Assembly: GCA_964639675.1 (NCBI GenBank)
Contig: CAZXEK010000051.1
Span: 1 to 20,274 of the forward strand
Reading direction: 5' to 3'
DNA length: 20,274 nucleotides
Source: JACQCV01 sp964639675
GTDB lineage: Bacteria; Patescibacteriota; Minisyncoccia; Phycocordibacterales; UBA12445
The translations under genes were made by a program, and so were the position numbers. Positions 7,045 to 13,190 of the stretch are shown here, piece by piece (the stretch's first letter is position 1; every line of letters starts with the position of its first letter). The notes under the pieces are model-generated. The model ran no database searches. It had not been told where the DNA came from and saw nothing but the letters and a program-made list of their open reading frames with translations.

Positions 7045-7073
7045 TGCACTCCTTAATTAATAAAGGAGGTGCA
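7045..7073 (+). promoter_or_regulatory. Hairpin sequestering a strong Shine-Dalgarno sequence
   Basis: GCACTCCTT (7046-7054) pairs with AAGGAGGTGC (7063-7072) with a single bulged G; T7045-A7073 extends it. The loop is AATTAATA. The 3' arm is an almost ideal Shine-Dalgarno sequence 4-6 nt before ATG 7077, so folding would hide the ribosome site, and the 5' arm mimics the 16S rRNA anti-Shine-Dalgarno. Translation of the 13-codon ORF at 7015-7056 would run through the 5' arm and open the hairpin. The pairing is seen; the control is inference. Confidence 0.6.
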
Positions 7074-7076
7074 CAC

Positions 7077-7139
7077 ATGGCAAACAAGTGTCGTTTGGGA
7101 GCTGAGCTCCCAAGAAAAAGAAGGAGGGTTGCTATATAG
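7077..7139 (+). CDS. 20-residue Arg-rich small ORF (leader peptide candidate)
   Basis: ATG at 7077 follows AAGGAGGT with ideal spacing, the best Shine-Dalgarno match in the window. The ORF encodes 20 residues beginning M-A-N-K-C and ending with P-R-K-R-R-R-V-A-I before TAG (7137-7139). A perfect 8-bp hairpin (TTGGGAGC 7095-7102, GCTCCCAA 7106-7113) lies within the coding region, and the Arg codons AGA/AGG at the end create a second Shine-Dalgarno-like AAGGAGGG (7121-7128), which could pause ribosomes. A terminator-like hairpin follows at 7156-7179, and the Prok-RING gene starts 80 bp downstream. It may be a leader peptide in an attenuator, or a tiny basic protein. I do not recognise the peptide. 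Confidence 0.5.
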   Translation: MANKCRLGAELPRKRRRVAI

Positions 7140-7155
7140 TCATAAATATGGTAAA

Positions 7156-7179
7156 TTACGAGTAGAACTCTAATTTTTT
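7156..7179 (+). terminator. Weak terminator/attenuator-like hairpin
   Basis: TTA-(C)-GAGT pairs with ACTC-TAA (7 bp with one bulge, 3-nt loop AGA), followed by TTTTTTCTTTT. It sits between the 20-codon ORF and the gene at 7220, the expected position for an attenuator. Stem strength is modest. Confidence 0.4.
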
Positions 7180-7219
7180 CTTTTGAACCTTTAAAATTAA
7201 AACCAGGTCATGACGAAAG

Positions 7220-7930
7220 GTGGGTGTCTTCAAGATGATAATGGAAAGTGGGAATGTTATGCACTGCCCAGTCTGTGGTGTGTTGATTTTAAATAGAAAT
7301 CAGGAGACAGTGATCCACTGCCCCAAGTGTGAGGTTCCGCATCACTGGAGTTGCTGGCACTATAATGATAAGCTTTGTGCCGTCTACGCTTGCGGTGGAA
7401 CGACCAAAAGTCTACCGACAGTTCTACCTACTAAAAGGATCCCGGCTTCAGAAGTATTTGACTTCCCAATAGTCATGTTTATGGCTCTCAGCTTCTTTAT
7501 AATAACGGAATTCATACTCGAGATCAGCTACTCTAATCTTGCAACAAAAAGTAAAACTGATCGGGTTTCAACCTATGAGTCAAAGCGGGATTCTTATCAC
7601 CACTGTTCTCTTCCAGTATGTGGAATGTCATCAAAAATTAATTTCTCTACAGTGGTCAATTTTAAAGATTCTAACGGAATTATAATAGATGGTTTTGTGG
7701 TCTACAATCTACTAGATAACTTTGAGACTAAGGACCTTGATGCCATGAAAATGACTATTGACAGCGTCTTACGAAGGGTGAGTGCCTCAATGAATCTTAA
7801 GGGATTGTCCCCTTTGACACGCTCAGAATTTGCAGATGCTGTCAGAGATCAGATCTATACATCCCCCTCTTTAAGACCCTCCGGGACCATCATAATCGGC
7901 GTGTATATACAGCGGGTAGGAGAATTATGA
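7220..7930 (+). CDS. Prok-RING zinc finger membrane protein
   Basis: A 236-residue protein. Residues 16-58 match the prokaryotic RING finger (Prok-RING_1) pattern: C16-P-V-C19, C34-P-K-C37, P-H-H-W-S-C45-W, then C53-A-V-Y-A-C58. One membrane helix follows at about 81-103. The C-terminal half (about 120-236) has an alternating strand/helix pattern ending G-T-I-I-I-G-V-Y-I-Q, reminiscent of SPFH/band-7 domains, though that is tentative. The GTG start at 7220 is uncertain; in-frame ATGs at 7235 and 7241 are alternatives and AAAGGTGG at 7216-7223 could serve the former. Its stop overlaps the next ATG (ATGA), so the two genes are translationally coupled. Prok-RING proteins are often membrane-linked and proposed to mediate protein interactions; ubiquitin ligase activity is not implied. 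Confidence 0.75.
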   Translation: MGVFKMIMESGNVMHCPVCGVLILNRNQETVIHCPKCEVPHHWSCWHYNDKLCAVYACGGTTKSLPTVLPTKRIPASEVFDFPIVMFMALSFFIITEFILEISYSNLATKSKTDRVSTYESKRDSYHHCSLPVCGMSSKINFSTVVNFKDSNGIIIDGFVVYNLLDNFETKDLDAMKMTIDSVLRRVSASMNLKGLSPLTRSEFADAVRDQIYTSPSLRPSGTIIIGVYIQRVGEL

Positions 7931-8550
7931 AGTACCCGAAGATGGATTGGGAAACAATGGAAGCTATCGTTGATGAGCTCGGAGGTATGGAGGGAGTCTA
8001 TAAACTCCTCTCGAAAACGCCAGCCACCCAAGTCACTAGCAGGGTTTTAAAAACATTCAAAGGTTTTAACCCCATAGCCTTTATTGGAGAGAATTGGAAG
8101 ATCATTAAATCTGAAATCGACCACCGTGCCACCATCTTGGAACAGATCGACTTTGAAAGGGTCAATCTTGAGAATTGCCTCAAGCTGGAAAACAATGGCT
8201 CTATTACAGGAGAGGAGAAGCTCACACTCCTCAAAGAGAACGGTAATATCCGCCTAGGCGTTGAAACCTTCATGGCCTTGTGGCAGGAAGAGGACCACAA
8301 GACTCTCGAGTGGTTCTATGGAGTGAGGGGAGTTATCTGGCTTGACTTCTTCGGTACTATTCTTGAAAGTCCGAGCGGTTGCCGTTATATCCTCTGTCTC
8401 TACCGTGACCAAGATAATCAATGGAAATGGCGTTATCGCTGGTTAGATGGCAATTGGCGTGGTAGACTCTCAGCCATATCTCTTACTCCCATCACAGAAA
8501 AGGTTGCTCCAATTCTTCCAAATACTAATCTTGAGAATGAAGTAACATAA
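7927..8550 (+). CDS. Hypothetical protein coupled to the Prok-RING gene
   Basis: A 207-residue soluble protein that I do not recognise. The first ~75 residues look helical (M-D-W-E-T-M-E-A-I-V at 6-15 and G-G-M-E-G-V-Y at 19-25), the middle is charged helix (70-130), and the last ~80 residues are Trp/Tyr-rich beta (W-K-W-R-Y-R-W near 165-171). The ATG at 7927 overlaps the upstream stop by four bases and has TAGGAGA just before it inside the upstream gene, so the start is well supported. A terminator ends the operon. It is presumably a functional partner of the RING protein, by linkage only. Confidence 0.75.
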   Translation: MKYPKMDWETMEAIVDELGGMEGVYKLLSKTPATQVTSRVLKTFKGFNPIAFIGENWKIIKSEIDHRATILEQIDFERVNLENCLKLENNGSITGEEKLTLLKENGNIRLGVETFMALWQEEDHKTLEWFYGVRGVIWLDFFGTILESPSGCRYILCLYRDQDNQWKWRYRWLDGNWRGRLSAISLTPITEKVAPILPNTNLENEVT

Positions 8551-8572
8551 CGTAAAACCAACCAAAAAAAAC

Positions 8573-8599
8573 GAGCGCTTGAAACATAGCGCTCTTTTT
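8573..8599 (+). terminator. Intrinsic terminator, bidirectional
   Basis: GAGCGCT (8573-8579) and AGCGCTC (8588-8594) form a perfect 7-bp stem with an 8-nt loop, followed by TTTTT and preceded by an A-run (8563-8570). It therefore ends the 7220-8550 operon and can also stop transcription from the minus-strand gene at 8710. Confidence 0.9.
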
Positions 8600-8618
8600 A
8601 TTTGCCTATCCTCCATTC

Positions 8619-8664
8619 TTCCCGACTTTGCTACTTACCATTCGTCAGTTAGTGAAGGCGGGAA
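8619..8664. other. Long imperfect hairpin in intergenic DNA
   Basis: TTCCCG (8619-8624) pairs with CGGGAA (8659-8664). After one A/G mismatch the stem continues with CTT/AAG, a T-G wobble and GCTA/TAGT around a loop of about 16 nt. It lies between the terminator at 8573 and the end of the minus-strand zinc protein gene, so it would be in that gene's 3' untranslated RNA. No T-run follows on either strand. Confidence 0.4.
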
Positions 8665-8709
8665 CAAAATCAGGTAGAGAGTATTAGGGTCGATTTTTTT
8701 GGAATATTT

Positions 8710-8919
8710 TTAGGGCTTTTTAACCCCACACATATTGCAACAGTCTCTCTTCTTAGAACAAATAAGACAGAATTTGTAAGCTTTGTAATTAGTACCCCGG
8801 TAACACCTTGAACAACGACCGATAATACATAGAAGTATACGTGTCTTACATTTTGAACATAGATAGTGAGTGCCGAAGCCAGAATCCTTATCTTTTTTTT
8901 CGTCTTTTTTCTTTGTCAC
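8710..8919 (-). CDS. Small Cys-rich zinc protein, C-terminus CRIPT-like
   Basis: A 69-residue protein starting with a Lys/Asp-rich tail, then C-S-K-C (21-24), C31, C36-S-R-C39 and a C-terminal knuckle C-x2-C-x6-C-x2-C-G (C51, C54, C61, C64) with an extra Cys at 60. The last element, including K-K before the third Cys and M-C-G after it, has the same spacing as the conserved C-terminus of eukaryotic CRIPT (C-x2-C-x6-C-x2-C-G). Zinc binding is very likely; kinship with CRIPT is a resemblance from memory. The GTG start at 8919 is supported by AGGGAG six bases upstream on the minus strand. It stands alone between two plus-strand units. Confidence 0.7.
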   Translation of the reverse strand: MTKKKDEKKDKDSGFGTHYLCSKCKTRILLCIIGRCSRCYRGTNYKAYKFCLICSKKRDCCNMCGVKKP

Positions 8920-8941
8920 CTTGAACTCCCTTTTCGTTTGA

Positions 8942-8971
8942 TTGCCAAAAGATCACTAACTAGACTATAGA
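8942..8971 (+). promoter_or_regulatory. Possible promoter of the C39-peptidase operon, with nearby dyad
   Basis: TTGCCA (8942-8947, 5/6) and TATAGA (8966-8971, 4/6) are separated by 18 bp. Just downstream CTATCT (8979-8984) and AGATAG (8989-8994) form a 6-bp dyad with a 4-nt loop, and CTAGACT is repeated at 8960-8966 and 8995-9001. Assignment to the gene at 9039 is by position. Confidence 0.35.
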
Positions 8972-9038
8972 TTAACACCTATCTACTAAGATAGCTAGAC
9001 TTTCGTTACTGATTAATTCATGTTACTCTATCCTTATT

Positions 9039-9674
9039 ATGCCAAATGAGATACATATTAGTCCAATAACTGAGCTAAACACGACCCCAACGGAGCCGAT
9101 TAGTAAAGCAATTATAAAGGCGGCCGCGGTTGCCGAACCGCTAACTCCAGTTAGTACCACTCTCCCTGAAGACCCTGACGAGATAAAGTATACTCATTTC
9201 CCTCAGAGTGACGGGCTTTGCGGGCCGGCTTCGCTCCGCATTCTTCTATCGCATTTCAACAAGAACTACTCTGAAGAGGATCTAGCCAAGCTTACAAATG
9301 CCAACCAAGATTATGGTGCAGAGCATGAGGGGCTGATAAAGGGGGTTAAGGCTCTAGGTGGTTATGTGTTTGAAAAAGAGAACGGTACCCTAGAGGAATT
9401 GAAATATTTTGTTAAAGAACAGAAGCTCCCCGTTCTTATAGATTGGTTTGATAAAGATGGCGATCATTATAGTGTCATTGCTAATATAACAGATAAGCAC
9501 ATCATCATAGTTGACCCAGCCTCAAGGGTTGTAAAGAGACAACTCGATATTAACGATTTTTCTCAGATCTGGTTTGGTTTTGTCGGCCGAGACAATAGAA
9601 CTGTTTCTTGGAATTGGTATATGGTGATCACATTCGAACCAAGGCAGTTTAAGGTGTTAGGGAACTATTATTAG
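9039..9674 (+). CDS. C39-like papain-fold cysteine peptidase
   Basis: A 211-residue protein with the peptidase C39 arrangement: Q56-S-D-G-L-C61-G-P-A-S (oxyanion Gln and nucleophile Cys), G-D-H143-Y-S-V (general base) and V-D159-P (third catalytic residue). C39 domains usually cleave double-glycine leader peptides as part of ABC exporters. This one is stand-alone, with no transporter domains, and has a Pro/Thr-rich N-terminal extension (1-48) without a clear signal peptide. The C-terminal W-F-G-F-V-G-R-D-N-R and W-N-W-Y-M-V-I strands fit the family end. ATG 9039 has no Shine-Dalgarno sequence. Only 16 bp separate it from the DUF2339 gene, so they are probably cotranscribed. Activity as a peptidase is likely; its substrate is unknown. 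Confidence 0.82.
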   Translation: MPNEIHISPITELNTTPTEPISKAIIKAAAVAEPLTPVSTTLPEDPDEIKYTHFPQSDGLCGPASLRILLSHFNKNYSEEDLAKLTNANQDYGAEHEGLIKGVKALGGYVFEKENGTLEELKYFVKEQKLPVLIDWFDKDGDHYSVIANITDKHIIIVDPASRVVKRQLDINDFSQIWFGFVGRDNRTVSWNWYMVITFEPRQFKVLGNYY

Positions 9675-9690
9675 AAAAACCCAAAACAAA

Positions 9691-11535
9691 ATGGAACCAG
9701 AAATATTAAAAAAACTAGAGGTAGTTGAGGGGCGGATCGGGGCGATTGAGAATCGGTTAGGTAAGGTGGAGACATTAAGTGTCGCAACTAGCCAGAAATT
9801 GGTGGCAGTCCAAAACTCTCAACAGATTACACGGGTTGTGCCAGTACCAATGCCGACTAGAGATCTGCCCGAACCACCTCCACCGCCACCACCCATCTAT
9901 AGGGCAGTAGAGAAGAATGTCCCACCCTCTATCTCATCTGGTGATTTTGAATCATATTTCGGACGCTGGATTTTGGGAATAGTTGGCCTTGTCTCAATAA
10001 TTTTTGGCGTAAGCTACTTCCTTAAGTACGCCTTCGATCAAAATTGGATCAGTCCAGCCGGTAGAGTGGTTATTGGCCTAAGTATCGGAGTCCTATTTAT
10101 TATTGTAGGTGAGTTTATAAGAAAGAGCCAAGAGAAGTTTTCAAATATTCTATCCGCCACTGGTCTCGGGTTGCTTTATCTCTCCACTTACACGGCTTAC
10201 GGATACTATGAGCTTCTAACTGCCAATGTCTCCTTCCTCTTTATGACAGCTGTGACAATATTCGGCGTTATTCTGTCTGTCTGGACAAATTCTGAGACTT
10301 TAGCCAGCCTCACTACTGCGGTGGGATTCCTTATTCCATATCTATTCGGACTTAGAGCCGCTTCAGACTTCGGCTATTTTATCTATACTTTGTCACTCAA
10401 CATTGGCATTCTTTCCGTTGCCTTATTTAGGAAATGGCGACAACTTACGCTGATTGGTTTTGTCGGAACAATTTTGCATTTTGCTTCTTGGTATGGCTTC
10501 TACTATACGCCAGACAAACTCGCACTTGCTACTTATGCCTTGTCAGTTTTCTATCTAATCTATCTGACCACAACTATCGTTAATAAGTTTATTATTAATG
10601 AAAAAAGCGACCAATCTGACCTCGTCATGCTGACATTAAATCCAATCTGGTTTTTCTCAGAGCTTTATTACTTACTTCAATCAAATCCTTCGAACTTCCC
10701 TGGAATAAACAATGACGTCGTATTAGCGTTCGTGGCAATTGGTTTAAGTACGATATATATTGCCCTGGCCTATCTATTTAAGAGACTAAGAAATGACGAC
10801 CAGCATTTCACTCTTTTCCTAAGTGGAGTTAGCGCTCTATTCTTAACTATCGCAATTCCACTCTACTTCAACAAAGAGATGATCACCATTGCCTGGGCAA
10901 TTGAAGCTGTTATACTCGCTATTCTCGGTACTACCACCTCAAACGATGACTTAAGAAAAGCTTCCCTGATTGTATTAACAGTCACTCTGATTAGGTTCCT
11001 CTATAACTTCGATAACTATGTAGACCTTGCCACATGGAACTTAATTTTTAATTGGCAATTTCTCACCTACCTTATACTTATTACTGCAACTACCGTTATT
11101 ACTTATCTCCTCGGGCAAAGCGAGAAGTATCGTTTAGATAAGAAACTTATGGGGGTGTTATTGACCGTTATCAATCTACTGATTTTTGGAGCTATAACTA
11201 GCGAAATCGTGACTTACTTTAATCAAGCTAGATTACTCGAAAATGTACTAGCAGAAAATGCCATTGAAAATCAAAAAAATGTTGCGATATCTGTATTTTG
11301 GACTATATACGCCATTATACTAATCTCACTTGGAATATTACTGCAAAATCCACTATTGCGTAAGTCGGCTCTTATTCTATTTGTACTGACAACCATCAAG
11401 GTGTTTGTCCTCGATCTTTCAGGACTCGCAACCCCATATAGAATAGTTTCCTTTATGGTGCTTGGCCTGGTGTTACTAGTCGCCTCATATCTTTATTTTC
11501 GACATCAGAAGAGTGTCGAAGGTGGGAGTCAGTAG
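9691..11535 (+). CDS. DUF2339 family polytopic membrane protein
   Basis: A 614-residue protein. Residues 1-50 form a short coiled coil, 52-90 a Pro-rich linker (P-P-P-P-P-P-P near 63-69), and from about 90 onward there are many hydrophobic helices (roughly 14-16) through to the C-terminus. The first block (G-R-W-I-L-G-I-V-G, F-G-V-S-Y-F-L-K-Y-A-F, then S-P-A-G-R-V-V-I-G and L-L-Y-L-S-T-Y-T-A) matches the DUF2339 predicted-membrane-protein family. Function is unknown; envelope-related roles are often assumed. The start at ATG 9691 lies 16 bp after the peptidase gene. It ends 29 bp before a convergent minus-strand gene. Confidence 0.85.
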   Translation: MEPEILKKLEVVEGRIGAIENRLGKVETLSVATSQKLVAVQNSQQITRVVPVPMPTRDLPEPPPPPPPIYRAVEKNVPPSISSGDFESYFGRWILGIVGLVSIIFGVSYFLKYAFDQNWISPAGRVVIGLSIGVLFIIVGEFIRKSQEKFSNILSATGLGLLYLSTYTAYGYYELLTANVSFLFMTAVTIFGVILSVWTNSETLASLTTAVGFLIPYLFGLRAASDFGYFIYTLSLNIGILSVALFRKWRQLTLIGFVGTILHFASWYGFYYTPDKLALATYALSVFYLIYLTTTIVNKFIINEKSDQSDLVMLTLNPIWFFSELYYLLQSNPSNFPGINNDVVLAFVAIGLSTIYIALAYLFKRLRNDDQHFTLFLSGVSALFLTIAIPLYFNKEMITIAWAIEAVILAILGTTTSNDDLRKASLIVLTVTLIRFLYNFDNYVDLATWNLIFNWQFLTYLILITATTVITYLLGQSEKYRLDKKLMGVLLTVINLLIFGAITSEIVTYFNQARLLENVLAENAIENQKNVAISVFWTIYAIILISLGILLQNPLLRKSALILFVLTTIKVFVLDLSGLATPYRIVSFMVLGLVLLVASYLYFRHQKSVEGGSQ

Positions 11536-11564
11536 TGACTTTTTAGTTATTCGGTTTAGTACTT

Positions 11565-11870
11565 TTATTCTCGTCCGCGATCTTCTTCGAAGGCTTCTCG
11601 CGCTGTCTTTTTCGCGGCTAATTTTTTTTCCAGTTCAATATTTATAGCTTGTTCTCTATCTTTTGCCTCTTGTTGGCCTACTTTTATTGGATCTCTGCCT
11701 CGATTTTCGCCTGCAACTACTACTCTTCTCAACCCCGCCGTCGCTTCTTCTGCTTCCCCTGGTGTCATGTCTGTTAGACCCTTCGATACGCCGAATTCAT
11801 CTTTCTCTCCGGTATCAACTGGTGAAACCTGACCATGCTCATACTTTTTAAGATTTTCGTTAAGCCCCAT
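11565..11870 (-). CDS. Small charged hypothetical protein
   Basis: A 101-residue, highly charged protein without Cys, signal peptide or membrane segment, and not recognised. The C-terminal half (55-101) is Glu/Lys/Ala/Arg-rich and probably helical; the N-terminal half is Gly/Thr/Asp-rich and likely disordered. ATG at 11870 has an AT-rich upstream without a Shine-Dalgarno sequence. It sits convergent to the DUF2339 gene and divergent from the secretion cluster. The absence of overlap with other genes and its complete frame support it, but it is a modest call. Confidence 0.6.
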   Translation of the reverse strand: MGLNENLKKYEHGQVSPVDTGEKDEFGVSKGLTDMTPGEAEEATAGLRRVVVAGENRGRDPIKVGQQEAKDREQAINIELEKKLAAKKTAREAFEEDRGRE

Positions 11871-11974
11871 GTTTTTATTTAGTTAAATAATAAATTTATT
11901 CTCAACCTCTTAATTTATTATATAACATATAGCCATCAAAAATCAACACCGGGCAGTAGGTAACTTAATTGATA

Positions 11975-11985
11975 TAAGATATAAT
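11975..11985 (+). promoter_or_regulatory. Putative -10 element of the T4SS cluster
   Basis: TAAGATATAAT contains a consensus TATAAT (11980-11985) placed 14 bp before the ATG of prgI, so the leader would be very short. No good -35 is visible. The identical 11-mer recurs at 12420-12430 before the next gene. Confidence 0.45.
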
Positions 11986-11999
11986 AAACTTCTAACGGG

Positions 12000-12422
12000 A
12001 TGCAGTTTCAAGTTCCACAATTTATAGATGTAGAGGATAAGATTTTCGGGCCATTAACCTTCAGGCAATTTATCTACGTCTTAGGCGGAGGAGGGGCTGC
12101 TTTTATCATATATAAATTAATCCCAAACATCTATCTCGCCTTTCTCGTCGGCTCACCGATCGTCATACTGGCATTGGCATTGGCCTTCTATAAATTTAAT
12201 GATCGACCATTTATACTTGTAGTGGAATCAGCTTTTAGATATTACATGGCAAGCAGACTCTTCCTCTGGAAAAAGATACCGCCTAAAAAAGTAGCGGGGT
12301 CTCCAAGTGGTAATGAGGAGAATGTAGTTGGTCTACCGGCATTCGGTACCAGGATGACAACCGATAAGATAAAAGATCTATCCTGGAGCTTGGATGTGCA
12401 CGAGAAGATAACGAAGAAATAA
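12000..12422 (+). CDS. prgI: PrgI family protein (VirB3-like T4SS component)
   Basis: A 140-residue inner-membrane protein. The N-terminus F-Q-V-P-Q-F-I-D-V-E-D-K-I-F-G-P-L-T-F-R-Q is the PrgI signature, followed by two membrane helices (about 23-40 and 46-66) and a short amphipathic helix R-Y-Y-M-A-S-R-L-F-L-W. PrgI/VirB3 proteins pair with VirB4 at the base of conjugation/type IV secretion machines. The C-terminal 45 residues form a polar tail. The ATG at 12000 is directly preceded by ACGGG, a context shared with the next gene. It is the first gene of a seven-gene same-strand cluster. Confidence 0.88.
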   Translation: MQFQVPQFIDVEDKIFGPLTFRQFIYVLGGGGAAFIIYKLIPNIYLAFLVGSPIVILALALAFYKFNDRPFILVVESAFRYYMASRLFLWKKIPPKKVAGSPSGNEENVVGLPAFGTRMTTDKIKDLSWSLDVHEKITKK

Positions 12423-12520
12423 GATATAATGGGTATAAGATTATTAAAAATGCGCTTAAGAGAGTATTTTCACAAAGGTCGAAGCGGAAAGAATTTAACA
12501 AATTAAAATTCTACTACGGG

Positions 12521-13174
12521 ATGGATCGTGCTACATCAAAATCAAGTCAAGAGTTTGTGCCTGTCAAAGAGATACGGGAAGGTATCTCTATTTTGAAAGA
12601 TGGTTCGATGCAGATGGTTCTAATAGCCTCATCACTCAACTTCTCACTCAAATCTAGAGATGAGCAGATCGCTATCTTAAGCCAATATCAGAATTTCTTA
12701 AACTCTATAGATTTCACCATCCAGATCCTGATTCAATCGAAAAAACTAGATATAAAACCCTATCTTGCAACGATCGATGAGAGGCTAGCAGCCCAAACAG
12801 AAGATCTGCTTAAGGTTCAAACTAGAGAGTATAAAGAATTCATAAGGAAGTTCACGGAGACAGTAAATATAATGTCAAAATCGTTCTTTGTGGTTGTACC
12901 ATATAACCCACCGATCTTCCAATCAGGAGCAAGTATTATCTCGCCTCTAGCCAGACTCTTCGGTAAGACAACCGAAAACAGCCAATCTAAGCAAGATCTG
13001 ACAAACTTTGAAGAGAACAGGACGCAATTAGAGCAACGAGTCAATGTTGTAAGTCAGGGATTAGCGCGCCTGGGGGTCAGAACGATCACTCTCGGCACTG
13101 AAGAGCTGATAGAACTATTCTATAAAATCTTCAACCCAGAAGAGACATCTGGGCCGGTCGGACAAACGAAATAA
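12521..13174 (+). CDS. TraC-like / VirB4 N-terminal-type domain protein
   Basis: A 217-residue soluble protein resembling the N-terminal, non-ATPase domain of TraC/VirB4 proteins: V-P-V-K-E-I-R-E-G at 13-21, D-G-S-M-Q-M-V-L at 27-34, and helices through I-Q-S-K-K-L-D-I and A-R-L-G-V-R-T-I. No Walker motif is present. It lies 16 bp before the VirB4 ATPase gene, so the pair looks like a VirB4 function carried by two polypeptides, an arrangement seen in CPR-type clusters. The start at ATG 12521 follows TACGGG; no true Shine-Dalgarno sequence. It probably binds VirB4/PrgI at the inner face of the membrane, by family inference. Confidence 0.75.
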   Translation: MDRATSKSSQEFVPVKEIREGISILKDGSMQMVLIASSLNFSLKSRDEQIAILSQYQNFLNSIDFTIQILIQSKKLDIKPYLATIDERLAAQTEDLLKVQTREYKEFIRKFTETVNIMSKSFFVVVPYNPPIFQSGASIISPLARLFGKTTENSQSKQDLTNFEENRTQLEQRVNVVSQGLARLGVRTITLGTEELIELFYKIFNPEETSGPVGQTK

Positions 13175-13190
13175 TTTTTAATTTTCTAAG

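Noticed and set aside
7210..7296. 28-codon ORF starting with ATG 7210 ahead of the Prok-RING gene
   Set aside because: Out of frame with the RING motifs and has only a weak AGG at poor spacing.
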